Below the pieces are notes generated by a model that was given only the letters and a program-made list of their open reading frames with translations, was not told the DNA's origin and did no database searches. A stretch of 14,414 bases of DNA from an uncultured Clostridia bacterium (GTDB taxonomy: Bacteria > Bacillota > Clostridia > TANB77 > CAG-508). Location: assembly GCA_948946035.1 (NCBI GenBank), contig CARBKU010000016.1:1-14414 (forward strand), written 5' to 3'. The translations under genes and the position numbers were made by a program. The first letter of the stretch is position 1; the number at the start of each line of letters is the position of its first letter. Positions 7,038 to 13,716 of the stretch are shown here, one piece after another.

Positions 7038-7602
7038 TAATCAAATTTCAACTCAATACATAATGACAACATTAGAAGAATTAGGCTTATTAAAAATGGA
7101 TTTCTTAGGACTAAGAACATTAACAGTAATACAAGATACAATTGATTTAGTAAAAGAAAACAGAGGAATAGATGTAGAGTTTGATAAAGATATGGCAGAC
7201 CCTAAAGTATATAAATTATGGCAAGAAGGAAAAAGTTGTGGAATATTTCAGTTTGAATCACAAGGAATGACAAACTTTATGAAAGAATTAAAGCCAGACT
7301 GTTTAGAAGACTTAATAGCAGGAGTTTCACTATATAGACCAGGTCCTATGGATCAGATACCAAGATATGTAAAGGGAAAATTGCATCCAGGACACAATGA
7401 ATATACACACCCTAGCTTAGAGCCAATTTTAAATGTAACATATGGATGTATGGTTTATCAGGAACAAGTTATGCAAATAGTACGTGACTTAGCAGGATAT
7501 TCTCTTCGGAAGAGCAGATTTAGTAAGACGTGCAATGGGAAAGAAAAAATTAGATGTAATGGCAAAAGAAAGAGAGATTTTTATACATGGACAAGTAGAT
7601 GA
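6973..7602 (+). CDS. dnaE: DnaE middle fragment: third catalytic aspartate and fingers, out of frame with both neighbours
   Basis: Genuine DnaE sequence runs from the GCC at 6979 (AGIVITKDPVDTYVPLY) to the CTT at 7504-7506 (QIVRDLAGYSL), equal to repaired residues 510-685. It holds LLKMDFLGLRTLTVI with the third catalytic Asp (D550), GIFQFESQGM and SLYRPGPMDQIPRYV. The final 31 codons are frameshifted and spurious. The ATG at 6973 is not a credible initiation site, because it straddles the first insertion and has no Shine-Dalgarno sequence. The segment would be made only by frameshifting or if the inserted base is an error. Confidence 0.75.
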   Translation: MHAGIVITKDPVDTYVPLYIRDNQISTQYIMTTLEELGLLKMDFLGLRTLTVIQDTIDLVKENRGIDVEFDKDMADPKVYKLWQEGKSCGIFQFESQGMTNFMKELKPDCLEDLIAGVSLYRPGPMDQIPRYVKGKLHPGHNEYTHPSLEPILNVTYGCMVYQEQVMQIVRDLAGYSLRKSRFSKTCNGKEKIRCNGKRKRDFYTWTSR

Positions 7603-9013
7603 AGAAGGAAATATAATAGTTCCAGGTTGTGTAAGAAATGGAATAGATGAAAAATCAGCAGATAAAATATTTGATGAAATGTCTGAATTTGCAAAATACG
7701 CATTTAACAAATCACATGCAGCATGTTATGCAGTGGTAGCATATAGAACAGCATATTTAAAAGCATATTATCCAGCAGAATTTATGGCAGCAACTCTAAA
7801 TAGTTTCTTAGGAAACCTAGATAAAATACCACAATATATAGATGAATGCAAAACACTTGGTATTGAAATTTTAAAACCAGAAATTAATCACAGTAATACA
7901 AAATTTACTGTTGAAGGTATTGAGCCTGTTCAAAGTGAAACTAACAACAATAATAGTATATCAAACATTGGTAAAATTCGTTTTGGATTAGGTAGTATAA
8001 AAAATGTTGGAACAGTTCCTGTTGAAAATATAGTAAAAGAAAGAAATCAAAATGGTGCATATAAAAGTTTTACTGACTTTTGCGAAAGAATAGCAGATGA
8101 ATCTGTTAACAAAAAATGTATAGAAAGTTTAATAAAAGCTGGAGTTTTTGATGAATTTGAACAAACAAGAAGTACATTGTTAGCATCTTTTGAACAAATT
8201 ATTGATATTATACAAACAGGAAATAAAAAAGGATTTGCAGGACAAGTATCAATGTTTGACATAGGAACAGAAGAAGAAAAAGAAGAACTAAATGAAATAA
8301 AATACACATTTGAAGAACATGAAGAATTGCCAAATAAAGAATTATTATCATTAGAAAAAGAAATGTTAGGAATATATATATCAGGACATCCATTAGAAAA
8401 ATTGCGAAACCAAATAGAAGCCCAAACAAATATAAATACAATAAATTTAAGAGCAATAGAAGAACAAATGTTATCATCAGTAGATAACACAGAAATGATA
8501 ATGACAAGACAAAGTGGAAAGATAAAATATACTGATGGGCAAAATGTGAAATATGCAGGAATTATAACTTCTATAAAAAAGAAATATACAAAAAATAATA
8601 AAATTATGGCATTTGTAACAATTGAAGATTTGTATGGAATAGCTGAAATTATAGTGTTTGAAAATGCTTATTTAAAGGCAGGCAAAAGTTTAATAGAAGA
8701 AAATATTGTAATTGTTGATGGCAGACTTAGTATTCGTGAAGATGATTCAACTACTATAATTGCAAATGACATTAAGGATTTTGGAGAGAAAAAGGTACAA
8801 ATATTAACTCTTGATATTACAGTGGCAGAGGAGGAACAAAAGGATAAATTAAGAGGTGCTATTAAGTATTTTACAGGAGATAAGAATAATATTAATATTC
8901 AAATTAAAGTGAATGAAGAATTAAAGCCTTGTGGTCAGATTTATTTGACAGAGGAGATTTTGAATATTTTTGAAGATATTATTGGAAAGGAAAATGTATA
9001 TTTAGTTTCTTAA
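7535..9013 (+). CDS. dnaE: DnaE C-terminal fragment: fingers, helix-hairpin-helix and OB fold
   Basis: Genuine sequence actually begins at GGA 7508 (GRADLVRRAMGKKKLDVM), 27 bases before the first ATG of this frame, and runs to the natural stop: repaired residues 686-1186. Visible elements are the conserved FNKSHAACYAVVAYRTAYLKA block, a helix-hairpin-helix-like segment (IRFGLGSIKNVG) and an OB fold (YAGIITSIKKKYTKNNKIMAFVTIEDLYG onward). The ATG at 7535 is internal to a conserved motif and lacks a ribosome binding site, so independent expression is unlikely. Confidence 0.82.
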   Translation: MGKKKLDVMAKEREIFIHGQVDEEGNIIVPGCVRNGIDEKSADKIFDEMSEFAKYAFNKSHAACYAVVAYRTAYLKAYYPAEFMAATLNSFLGNLDKIPQYIDECKTLGIEILKPEINHSNTKFTVEGIEPVQSETNNNNSISNIGKIRFGLGSIKNVGTVPVENIVKERNQNGAYKSFTDFCERIADESVNKKCIESLIKAGVFDEFEQTRSTLLASFEQIIDIIQTGNKKGFAGQVSMFDIGTEEEKEELNEIKYTFEEHEELPNKELLSLEKEMLGIYISGHPLEKLRNQIEAQTNINTINLRAIEEQMLSSVDNTEMIMTRQSGKIKYTDGQNVKYAGIITSIKKKYTKNNKIMAFVTIEDLYGIAEIIVFENAYLKAGKSLIEENIVIVDGRLSIREDDSTTIIANDIKDFGEKKVQILTLDITVAEEEQKDKLRGAIKYFTGDKNNINIQIKVNEELKPCGQIYLTEEILNIFEDIIGKENVYLVS

Positions 9014-9035
9014 TTTTATAAATATATATAAAATT
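9012..9035 (+). terminator. Possible weak terminator after dnaE
   Basis: A 9-bp stem (AATTTTATA at 9012-9020 with 9027-9035) and a 6-nt loop begin within the dnaE stop codon. A loose T-rich stretch (TTGTTTTATTATTT) follows some 10 bases later. The stem has only A-T pairs, so it may form by chance in DNA of this composition. Confidence 0.3.
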
Positions 9036-9078
9036 TTAAATGATTGTTTTATTATTTACATATAAATTATAATTTCTA

Positions 9079-9107
9079 TATACAAAATAAACATAATATG
9101 GTATAAT
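9079..9107 (+). promoter_or_regulatory. SigA-like promoter of the small gene at 9185
   Basis: TATACA (9079-9084), a 17-bp spacer and TATAAT (9102-9107) give a perfect -10 and a 4-of-6 -35. The predicted start of transcription is near 9114, which would put the hairpin at 9132-9157 in the mRNA leader. Confidence 0.55.
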
Positions 9108-9131
9108 TAAATTACTCATTGTAGTATAAAA

Positions 9132-9157
9132 TGTACGATAATATATAATATCGTACA
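9132..9157 (+). promoter_or_regulatory. Leader hairpin or palindromic operator ahead of the small gene
   Basis: TGTACGATA (9132-9140) and TATCGTACA (9149-9157) form a perfect 9-bp stem with an 8-nt loop. No T tract follows, so it is not a terminator. It lies between the predicted promoter and the start codon, where it could be a repressor site or an mRNA structure. The G+C-containing, perfectly symmetric arms stand out from the A+T-rich surroundings. Confidence 0.5.
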
Positions 9158-9184
9158 AATACCTTGAAAGAATGGAGAGCTATT

Positions 9185-9388
9185 ATGAAAAACAGCGAGA
9201 TTCTTTACAAAATGTTGCAGAACAGAGAAGAAGCGGTAGAACAATTTTTTGCAATGCTGGAGTTATATGGACTTCTGCAAAAAGCACTGCAAGGGTCTCT
9301 ATATGGCAGTGATATTGTAAGATATAATAGTATCTTGCAGGCTACGGTAGTAGATTGCCGTTTGAGAAGACAATTATGTGTGCGGTAA
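9185..9388 (+). CDS. Small hypothetical protein of 67 residues, unknown function
   Basis: The ATG at 9185 has GGAGAG (9174-9179) 5 nt upstream and is preferred to an in-frame TTG at 9164. The predicted protein starts MKNSEILYKMLQNREEAVEQ and ends RLRRQLCVR. It is mainly helical, with an acidic first half and a basic C terminus, two cysteines, no signal peptide and no membrane span. I do not recognise the family. By hand count the gene is about 38% G+C against roughly 30% in sampled neighbouring coding sequence, and it uses CTG, CGG and GCG codons that its neighbours avoid, which suggests acquisition from elsewhere. It is a self-contained unit with its own promoter, leader hairpin and strong terminator. 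The same transcript could instead act as a small RNA. Confidence 0.6.
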   Translation: MKNSEILYKMLQNREEAVEQFFAMLELYGLLQKALQGSLYGSDIVRYNSILQATVVDCRLRRQLCVR

Positions 9389-9417
9389 TAATATAGAAAT
9401 AGCACATGAGACAGAAA

Positions 9418-9445
9418 AACCTCTCCTTCTGGAGAGGTTCTTTTA
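9418..9445. terminator. Strong bidirectional terminator between the small gene and the Mg2+ ATPase
   Basis: A 9-bp perfect stem (AACCTCTCC at 9418-9426, GGAGAGGTT at 9431-9439) has a TTCT loop. CTTTTAT follows on the plus strand, and GGTTTTTCTGT is the corresponding run on the minus strand. It lies between convergent genes and is the most G+C-rich hairpin in the window. Confidence 0.88.
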
Positions 9446-9454
9446 TGTCAATTT

Positions 9455-12061
9455 TTAAATCCATTCACCATATTTTTTAATATAAACTTTTTTAGCAAAT
9501 ATAGCAACAAAGCAATAAAGTATAGGAACAACAATAATAATTGACATATAAGGAAGAGGTATTGGAACTAAACCAATAGCATTTCCAAGCCAAGTAAAAG
9601 GAACTACAATACCAGCTATACTAAGCAAAATAGAAGATAAGTAAACCATTTTATTTGCATTACTTTGTATAAATGGAATTTTTGCTGTTCTTATAATATG
9701 CATTCCCAATAAGTTTGAAACAATACTATAAGTAAACCAAACTGTTTGGAATAAAGCAACTTCTCTTAAATGGAATACAAACCATAAACTTGCAAATACA
9801 ATTAAGTCAAATATTGAACTTAAAGGTCCCATAAAAAGCATAAAATTTTTTAAACTTTTAATACTAAATTGTCTAGGTTTTTGTAAATATTCTTTATCAA
9901 CATTATCAAAAGGTAAAGTCAATTGACCAAAATCATAAAGTAGACCTTCTACTAATAATTGAATAGGAGTTTCTGGTAAAAATGGAAGAGCAACACTTGC
10001 AATAATAACTGACATAACTTCTCCAAAGTTAAAGCTAGTAGCCATTTTAATATATTTCATTAAATTACCAAAAGTTTTTCTTCCTTCTGTAACACCATCT
10101 AATAGAACATGTAAATCTTTTTCTAAAAGAATAATATCAGCAGATTCTTTAGCAATATCAACAGCTGTGTCAACAGAAATACCAACATCAGAATTTGTTA
10201 GAGAAGGTGCATCATTAATTCCATCACCCATATAACCAACAACATTTCCATCTTCTTTTAAAAGTCTTACAATTCTAGCTTTTTGAATTGGAGAAAGTTT
10301 AACAAATATATTTGTGTTTTTCAATAATCGTATTATAGCTACATCCGAAAGTTTTTCAATTTGGCTACCTTCTATAATTCGCTTAGAATTAATTCCAACT
10401 TTTTTACAAATACATTTTGTAACTTCAGCATTATCACCAGTTAAAACTACAACTCTAATTCCAGCATTGTTTAATTTTTCTATTGAAGATTTAGCACTTT
10501 CTTTTGGAGGATCTAAGAAACCAATAAAACCTAAAAGTATCATATTTTTTTCATTAGCTACGCTAAAATCATTTATATCTGTTATATCATTTTTTTGGCA
10601 TACAGCTATTACTCTTAAACCATCTTTATTTAAATCTTTTGAAATTCTTTTTATATTATCTTTTAGTTCTTTTGTAATAGGAGAAACCTCACCTTTATAG
10701 TCAACCATAGTACAAATATTTAAAATTTCTTCTACAGCACCTTTTGTAATTAATTGTTTTTTATTTCCATCATTTACAACAACAGAAAGTCTTCTACGAA
10801 CAAAATCAAAAGGTATTTCATCAACTAATTTATATTTTTCAACATATTCATTCATACCATTTGTTAGGCCTCTTGATATAACTGCTTCATCAATATTTCC
10901 TCTTAAGCCAGTTTGAAAATAAGAATTTAAAAAGGCATGTTTTAAAACTCTAAGATCTTCTTCGCCATTAATATCTAAATATTTTTCTAATACAATTTTA
11001 TCTTCTGTTAAAGTACCAGTTTTATCAGTACATAAAATATTCATAGCACCAAAGTTTTGTATAGAGTCTAATTTTTTAACTATTGTTTTCTTTTTAGACA
11101 TTTTTACAGCACCTTTTGAAAGACTAGAAGATGTAATAACAGGAAGTAATAAAGGAGTAATACAAATTGCAATTGCAACAGCAAATGTAAATGCAGTTAC
11201 TGGACTATGTTTCCATGCATTTAAAATAAATACAATTGGGGTCAAAATTAGCATAAATCTAATTAATAATTTGCTTATGCTTTCTATACCTAATTGAAAA
11301 GAAGATTTTGGTTTTCCAGTTGTAATAGTGTGTGCAACTTTACCAAAGTAAGTACTATCAGCTGTTTTTATTACAACGCATTTAGCAGAACCACTTATTA
11401 CATTTGTTCCCATAAAACAAATTGTATCTAAATCAGATATATTATCTAACTCATCTAAAGAAATTTCTGAATTTACATTTTTTCTTACAGCATCAGATTC
11501 TCCAGTCAAGGAAGATTGCCCTACATATAAGTCTTTTGCTTCTATAACTCTTAAATCAGCTGGAATCATACTACCAGCAGATAATATAACAATGTCTCCT
11601 AATACAACTTCTTTTATAGGAATTTGTATCTGGTTTCCATCTCTTAATACTGTAGTAGTTGTTGCTACTAACTCTTTTAACTTTTCAGCTGCTTTATTAG
11701 AACGGTATTCTTCAAAAAATTCTAGAAATGTACTTGCTGAAACTAAGATTGCAATTACTATAATATTAGCATAACTTGGTACTTCTGAAAGATATACATC
11801 GGTATAAAATAATATGACTACAATTCCAAGTAAAATGCAATTGAAAGGGCTAAATAAGCTTTCTAATAAATAGTTGTACCACTTTTTGGGTTTATTTTGA
11901 GTTATTTCATTATAACCATGAGTATGTAGCTTTTCACTTGCTGTATGTACAGATAATCCATCTTCACTTACATTATAGTTTTTTATAAATTCTTCTTTTG
12001 GAAGTATACATTCTTGTCCATACATTTTAGAAATATTTACTTCCTCTTTGACATTTTGCAT
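9455..12061 (-). CDS. P-type ATPase, magnesium-translocating MgtA/MgtB class (P3B), with altered TM4 motif
   Basis: This 868-residue membrane pump couples ATP hydrolysis to cation import, normally Mg2+ in this class. Landmarks in order: an N-terminal cation-ATPase region, TM1-2 (about 70-115), the actuator loop with T186-G-E-S189, TM3-4 (about 264-312), the phosphorylated D346 in CTDKTGTLT, the MgtA-specific stretches IQNFGAMNILCTDK and DEIPFDFVRRRLSVVV, the hinge G612-D-G-I-N-D617, and six C-terminal spans with TSFNFGEVMS, LLYDFGQLTLPFD and KIPFIQS. Length and these motifs fit MgtA/MgtB. Oddities: the TM4 ion-site motif, PEMLP in classic MgtA, is P303-L-L-L-P307, without the acidic residue. 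In TM6 the usual QNLxYD is E705-G-L-L-Y-D710. Ion specificity is therefore uncertain. AAGGAG precedes the ATG by about 10 nt. No M-box leader fits upstream. Confidence 0.9.
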   Translation of the reverse strand: MQNVKEEVNISKMYGQECILPKEEFIKNYNVSEDGLSVHTASEKLHTHGYNEITQNKPKKWYNYLLESLFSPFNCILLGIVVILFYTDVYLSEVPSYANIIVIAILVSASTFLEFFEEYRSNKAAEKLKELVATTTTVLRDGNQIQIPIKEVVLGDIVILSAGSMIPADLRVIEAKDLYVGQSSLTGESDAVRKNVNSEISLDELDNISDLDTICFMGTNVISGSAKCVVIKTADSTYFGKVAHTITTGKPKSSFQLGIESISKLLIRFMLILTPIVFILNAWKHSPVTAFTFAVAIAICITPLLLPVITSSSLSKGAVKMSKKKTIVKKLDSIQNFGAMNILCTDKTGTLTEDKIVLEKYLDINGEEDLRVLKHAFLNSYFQTGLRGNIDEAVISRGLTNGMNEYVEKYKLVDEIPFDFVRRRLSVVVNDGNKKQLITKGAVEEILNICTMVDYKGEVSPITKELKDNIKRISKDLNKDGLRVIAVCQKNDITDINDFSVANEKNMILLGFIGFLDPPKESAKSSIEKLNNAGIRVVVLTGDNAEVTKCICKKVGINSKRIIEGSQIEKLSDVAIIRLLKNTNIFVKLSPIQKARIVRLLKEDGNVVGYMGDGINDAPSLTNSDVGISVDTAVDIAKESADIILLEKDLHVLLDGVTEGRKTFGNLMKYIKMATSFNFGEVMSVIIASVALPFLPETPIQLLVEGLLYDFGQLTLPFDNVDKEYLQKPRQFSIKSLKNFMLFMGPLSSIFDLIVFASLWFVFHLREVALFQTVWFTYSIVSNLLGMHIIRTAKIPFIQSNANKMVYLSSILLSIAGIVVPFTWLGNAIGLVPIPLPYMSIIIVVPILYCFVAIFAKKVYIKKYGEWI

Positions 12062-12094
12062 TTGAAATCAGCTCCTTCTTTTGTTATTTTTAGA

Positions 12095-12103
12095 AGTATA
12101 CCA
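12095..12103 (-). promoter_or_regulatory. Extended -10 promoter of the P-type ATPase gene
   Basis: The minus strand reads TGGTATACT, a TGn extended -10 with TATACT, about 34 bases upstream of the ATG. No good -35 lies at 16-18 bp. The resulting leader is under 30 nt, too short for a magnesium riboswitch. Confidence 0.45.
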
Positions 12104-12130
12104 CTATTTTTCATAGTTAAAACAAAAAAA

Positions 12131-12159
12131 TAGAAAAAAGCGAAAAAATGATATATAAT
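12131..12159 (+). promoter_or_regulatory. SigA-like promoter of the Nudix gene
   Basis: TAGAAA (12131-12136), a 17-bp spacer and TATAAT (12154-12159) lie 36 bases before the start codon. This makes the Nudix gene divergent from the ATPase gene, the two promoters facing away from each other across about 30 bp. Confidence 0.6.
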
Positions 12160-12194
12160 TGGTACATATTATTAATTATAAGGAGGAAAAAGGA

Positions 12195-12626
12195 ATGTCA
12201 AGAATTAGAGTTTCTGGAATTATTCCATTAGATGATGGTTTTGCTTTTATGCATAGAGTAGATGTGATAAAAAAAAAGGATATTCAAAATTATTATACTT
12301 TTGCAGGTGGAGGATTAGAAGAAGGAGAATCATTAGAAGAAGGAACTATTAGAGAGATTAAAGAAGAGTTTGGAATTGATGTTAAAGTAGTTAAGAAGTT
12401 ATATGAAATATATTTGGAGGAGTTTGACCAAAAAGAATATTTCTTTTTATGTGAGTATATTAGAGGAGAGTTTGGAACAGGTGAGGGACCAGAGTTTTCT
12501 TATGATCCAAAGTATAAAGATAGTGGAAAATATATACCAGAAATAATTTCAAAAGAACAAGTTAAAAATATATTGTTATTACCACAAGAAATAAGAGATA
12601 AATTTATAGAGGATTTTGCTTTATAA
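12195..12626 (+). CDS. Nudix hydrolase
   Basis: The 143-residue cytosolic product carries a perfect Nudix box (G-x5-E-x7-REUxEExGU) at residues 39-61: G39, E45, R53-E54, E57-E58 and G60. Members hydrolyse nucleoside diphosphates linked to another moiety, using divalent metal bound by the box glutamates. The MutT-like opening (RVSGIIPLDDGFAFMHR) and the FAGGGLEEGES turn are typical, but the substrate cannot be assigned. The start at 12195 is favoured because TAAGGAGG lies 8 nt upstream. An in-frame ATG at 12159 overlaps the -10 element and is rejected. The gene is monocistronic in appearance, and no canonical terminator follows; the large palindrome after it may stop transcription. Confidence 0.92.
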   Translation: MSRIRVSGIIPLDDGFAFMHRVDVIKKKDIQNYYTFAGGGLEEGESLEEGTIREIKEEFGIDVKVVKKLYEIYLEEFDQKEYFFLCEYIRGEFGTGEGPEFSYDPKYKDSGKYIPEIISKEQVKNILLLPQEIRDKFIEDFAL

Positions 12627-12653
12627 GCATTTTTCCTAAAAGTTTTCTTGTAA

Positions 12654-12919
12654 ATTGATTGTTACTACTAAGGCCCTAGTCATATTTGCATAATTTTTTG
12701 GAAGTTTTGATTGAAAGTAATTGAGTTAGAAATATTTAATAATTTTTATGGAAAGATTTGTTAGCTGTATGAAACGAAGTGAATTACAAATAACTTATGC
12801 GTTAGAAGTTCAAACTTGCATTGGAAGGGTTCCATAAAAACTATTTAGTATTTCTACGAAAATTAGCTTGAACGATAAACTTCCAAAAAATTGACTAGGG
12901 CTTAGTAATAACAATTGAT
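12654..12919. mobile_element. MITE-like element: 266-bp imperfect palindrome with long terminal inverted repeats
   Basis: The left arm from about 12654 to 12704 (ATTGTTACTACTAAG, GCCCTAGTCA, ATTTTTTGGAAG) is matched in reverse complement by 12880-12919. The main difference is about seven extra bases in the left arm after GCCCTAGTCA. Inner arms also pair: TTTTTATGGAA (12743-12753) with 12830-12840 exactly, and the adjacent TAGAAATA blocks at about 13 of 16. A 76-nt unpaired centre (12754-12829) has no ORF. The length, the nested arms and the location in a 398-bp gene-free stretch suggest a non-autonomous transposon or a large structured RNA. I see no clear target duplication and no transposase. 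The rest of the gap (12627-12653, 12920-13024) holds only a TTGACA (12951-12956) without a well-spaced -10, and the dut ribosome binding site. Confidence 0.6.
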
Positions 12920-13024
12920 AAAAAAACCGAAACTTAAAGGAAAAATAATATTGACAATTATTATAAATTATGAAAAAATGAAAAAGATTTAAAGTAAGAA
13001 AAGAATTGGAAGGAGAATAATAAA

Positions 13025-13486
13025 ATGGAAAAATTAAGAGGATTTGAAATAGCAAAAGGATATGAAGATAAAGGAATAAACTTACCAATCAGAAAAACTA
13101 AATATTCAGCAGGATATGATATAGAAGCGGCAGAAGATGTAATAATTCCAAGCTTTAAAAAGGGAACAAAACCAACACTTGTAAAAACAGGACTTAAAGC
13201 ATATATGCAAGATGATGAAATGTTATTATTATATAATAGAAGCTCAAATCCAAAGAAAAAAGGATTAATTATGGCAAATAGTGTAGGTGTTATAGATAAA
13301 GATTATTATGGGAATCCAGACAATGATGGACATTTTATGTTTGCTTTTTACAATATTAAGGAAGAAGACATAGAAATAAAAAAAGGAGAAGCAATCGGAC
13401 AAGCAATATTTGAAAAATATTTAGTGGTAGATAATGATAATGCGGAAGGAAAAAGAGAAGGAGGATTTGGTTCAACAACAAAATAA
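13025..13486 (+). CDS. dut: dUTP diphosphatase (trimeric dUTPase family)
   Basis: The enzyme hydrolyses dUTP to dUMP and pyrophosphate, keeping uracil out of DNA and feeding thymidylate synthesis. The 153-residue product has all five family motifs: I AGYDIEA (29-35), II RSSNPKKKG (72-80), III NSVGVIDKDYYG (85-96) with the catalytic Asp D91 and the base-stacking Tyr Y94, IV GEAIGQAIFEKY (121-132) and V REGGFGSTTK (144-153), whose tail closes over the nucleotide. Motif III runs into NPDNDGH instead of the common RGE, a form I associate with a Firmicute/phage subgroup. The ATG has AGGAG 9 nt upstream. The gene is separated from its neighbours by a MITE-like element and by the carD leader. Confidence 0.93.
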   Translation: MEKLRGFEIAKGYEDKGINLPIRKTKYSAGYDIEAAEDVIIPSFKKGTKPTLVKTGLKAYMQDDEMLLLYNRSSNPKKKGLIMANSVGVIDKDYYGNPDNDGHFMFAFYNIKEEDIEIKKGEAIGQAIFEKYLVVDNDNAEGKREGGFGSTTK

Positions 13487-13564
13487 TTTTAGAATAATTA
13501 GCTAACATAAAAAAATGTAAAAAAATTTTTACTTACAGACACAATAAATTGAGGAGAAATAAAC

Positions 13565-13610
13565 ATAACAAACAATGACAAAGGCTTTGACTTTTGCCAT
13601 TGTTTGTTAT
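13565..13610. repeat. Inverted repeat enclosing the -35 of the carD promoter
   Basis: Bases 13565-13582 (ATAACAAACAATGACAAA) and 13593-13610 are complementary at 17 of 18 positions around a 10-nt centre. No T tract follows, so it is a poor terminator for dut. The carD -35 (13587-13592) lies in the centre and the -10 begins at the outer edge. The placement suits an operator, or a transcript-end hairpin shared with dut. Confidence 0.6.
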
Positions 13611-13615
13611 ATAAT
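13587..13615 (+). promoter_or_regulatory. SigA-type promoter of carD
   Basis: TTGACT (13587-13592), a 17-bp spacer and TATAAT (13610-13615) match the consensus at 11 of 12 positions. Transcription would start near 13622, giving a leader of about 95 nt before the carD start codon, with a terminator-like hairpin inside it. Confidence 0.75.
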
Positions 13616-13636
13616 AGAAATGGTTAAAAAATCCAA

Positions 13637-13677
13637 TAAAGTTATTAAATATTGCAATAACTTTATAATATTTTTTT
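13637..13677 (+). terminator. Terminator-like hairpin in the carD leader (possible attenuator)
   Basis: TAAAGTTATT (13637-13646) and AATAACTTTA (13656-13665) form a 10-bp perfect stem with a 9-nt loop, followed by TAATA and seven T (13671-13677). It lies downstream of the carD promoter and upstream of its ribosome binding site. It would therefore act on the carD transcript itself. It might also end dut read-through. The stem is A+T-rich, which weakens the call. Confidence 0.5.
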
Positions 13678-13716
13678 GACTCAATATATAAATAGTGCTG
13701 AAAGGAGATGGCTTAC

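Larger units (their letters stand above)
5451..9013 (+). pseudogene. dnaE: DNA polymerase III subunit alpha (DnaE), whole gene with two +1 frameshifts
   Basis: Removing two single bases, T at about 6978 and C at about 7507, gives one continuous 1186-residue DnaE with every domain present. In order these are the PHP domain, the palm with three catalytic aspartates (D400, D402, D550 in the repaired numbering), thumb/fingers, a helix-hairpin-helix region and an OB fold. DnaE extends primers during replication in Firmicutes alongside PolC and is normally essential. Both extra bases fall in highly conserved core motifs (ASTHAAGIVIT and SLGRADLVRRAMGKK), and everything else reads cleanly with no further stops. 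The candidate explanations are sequencing or assembly error, very recent mutation, or recoding. The ATG at 5451 has AAAGGGG 8 nt upstream. No cotranscribed partner is visible. Confidence 0.9.

Noticed and set aside
6972..7510. Intein or intron explaining the split dnaE
   Set aside because: Each break is a single extra base. No intervening sequence, splice motifs or homing-endonuclease coding exists, and DnaE resumes at the next codon.
6973..7602. Middle and C-terminal dnaE frames as independently translated subunits
   Set aside because: The candidate ATGs (6973, 7535) fall inside conserved motifs and have no ribosome binding sites, unlike the other starts in the window.
8047..8507. Long minus-strand ORFs (147 and 99 codons) opposite dnaE
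   Set aside because: They are mirror frames of a Glu/Lys/Ile-rich coding region, with biased Ser/Phe/Leu composition and no start signals.
12062..12194. Magnesium (M-box) riboswitch ahead of the P-type ATPase
   Set aside because: The leader between the predicted -10 and the ATG is under 30 nt, much too short for an M-box.
12951..12979. Consensus TTGACA before dut as a complete promoter
   Set aside because: No -10-like hexamer lies at 15-19 bp; the nearest TATAAA (12962-12967) is far too close. It is kept only as a note in the intergenic description.
12810..13088. Minus-strand 92-codon ORF across the MITE-like element and the start of dut
   Set aside because: It is an antisense shadow of dut rich in Phe, Leu and Tyr, as expected from A+T-rich DNA, with no ribosome binding site.
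13575..13679. A 34-codon ORF starting ATGACAAAGG between dut and carD
   Set aside because: The only purine-rich site (GAGGAG, 13551-13556) is too far from the ATG, and the ORF is made of the inverted repeat, the carD promoter and the leader hairpin.
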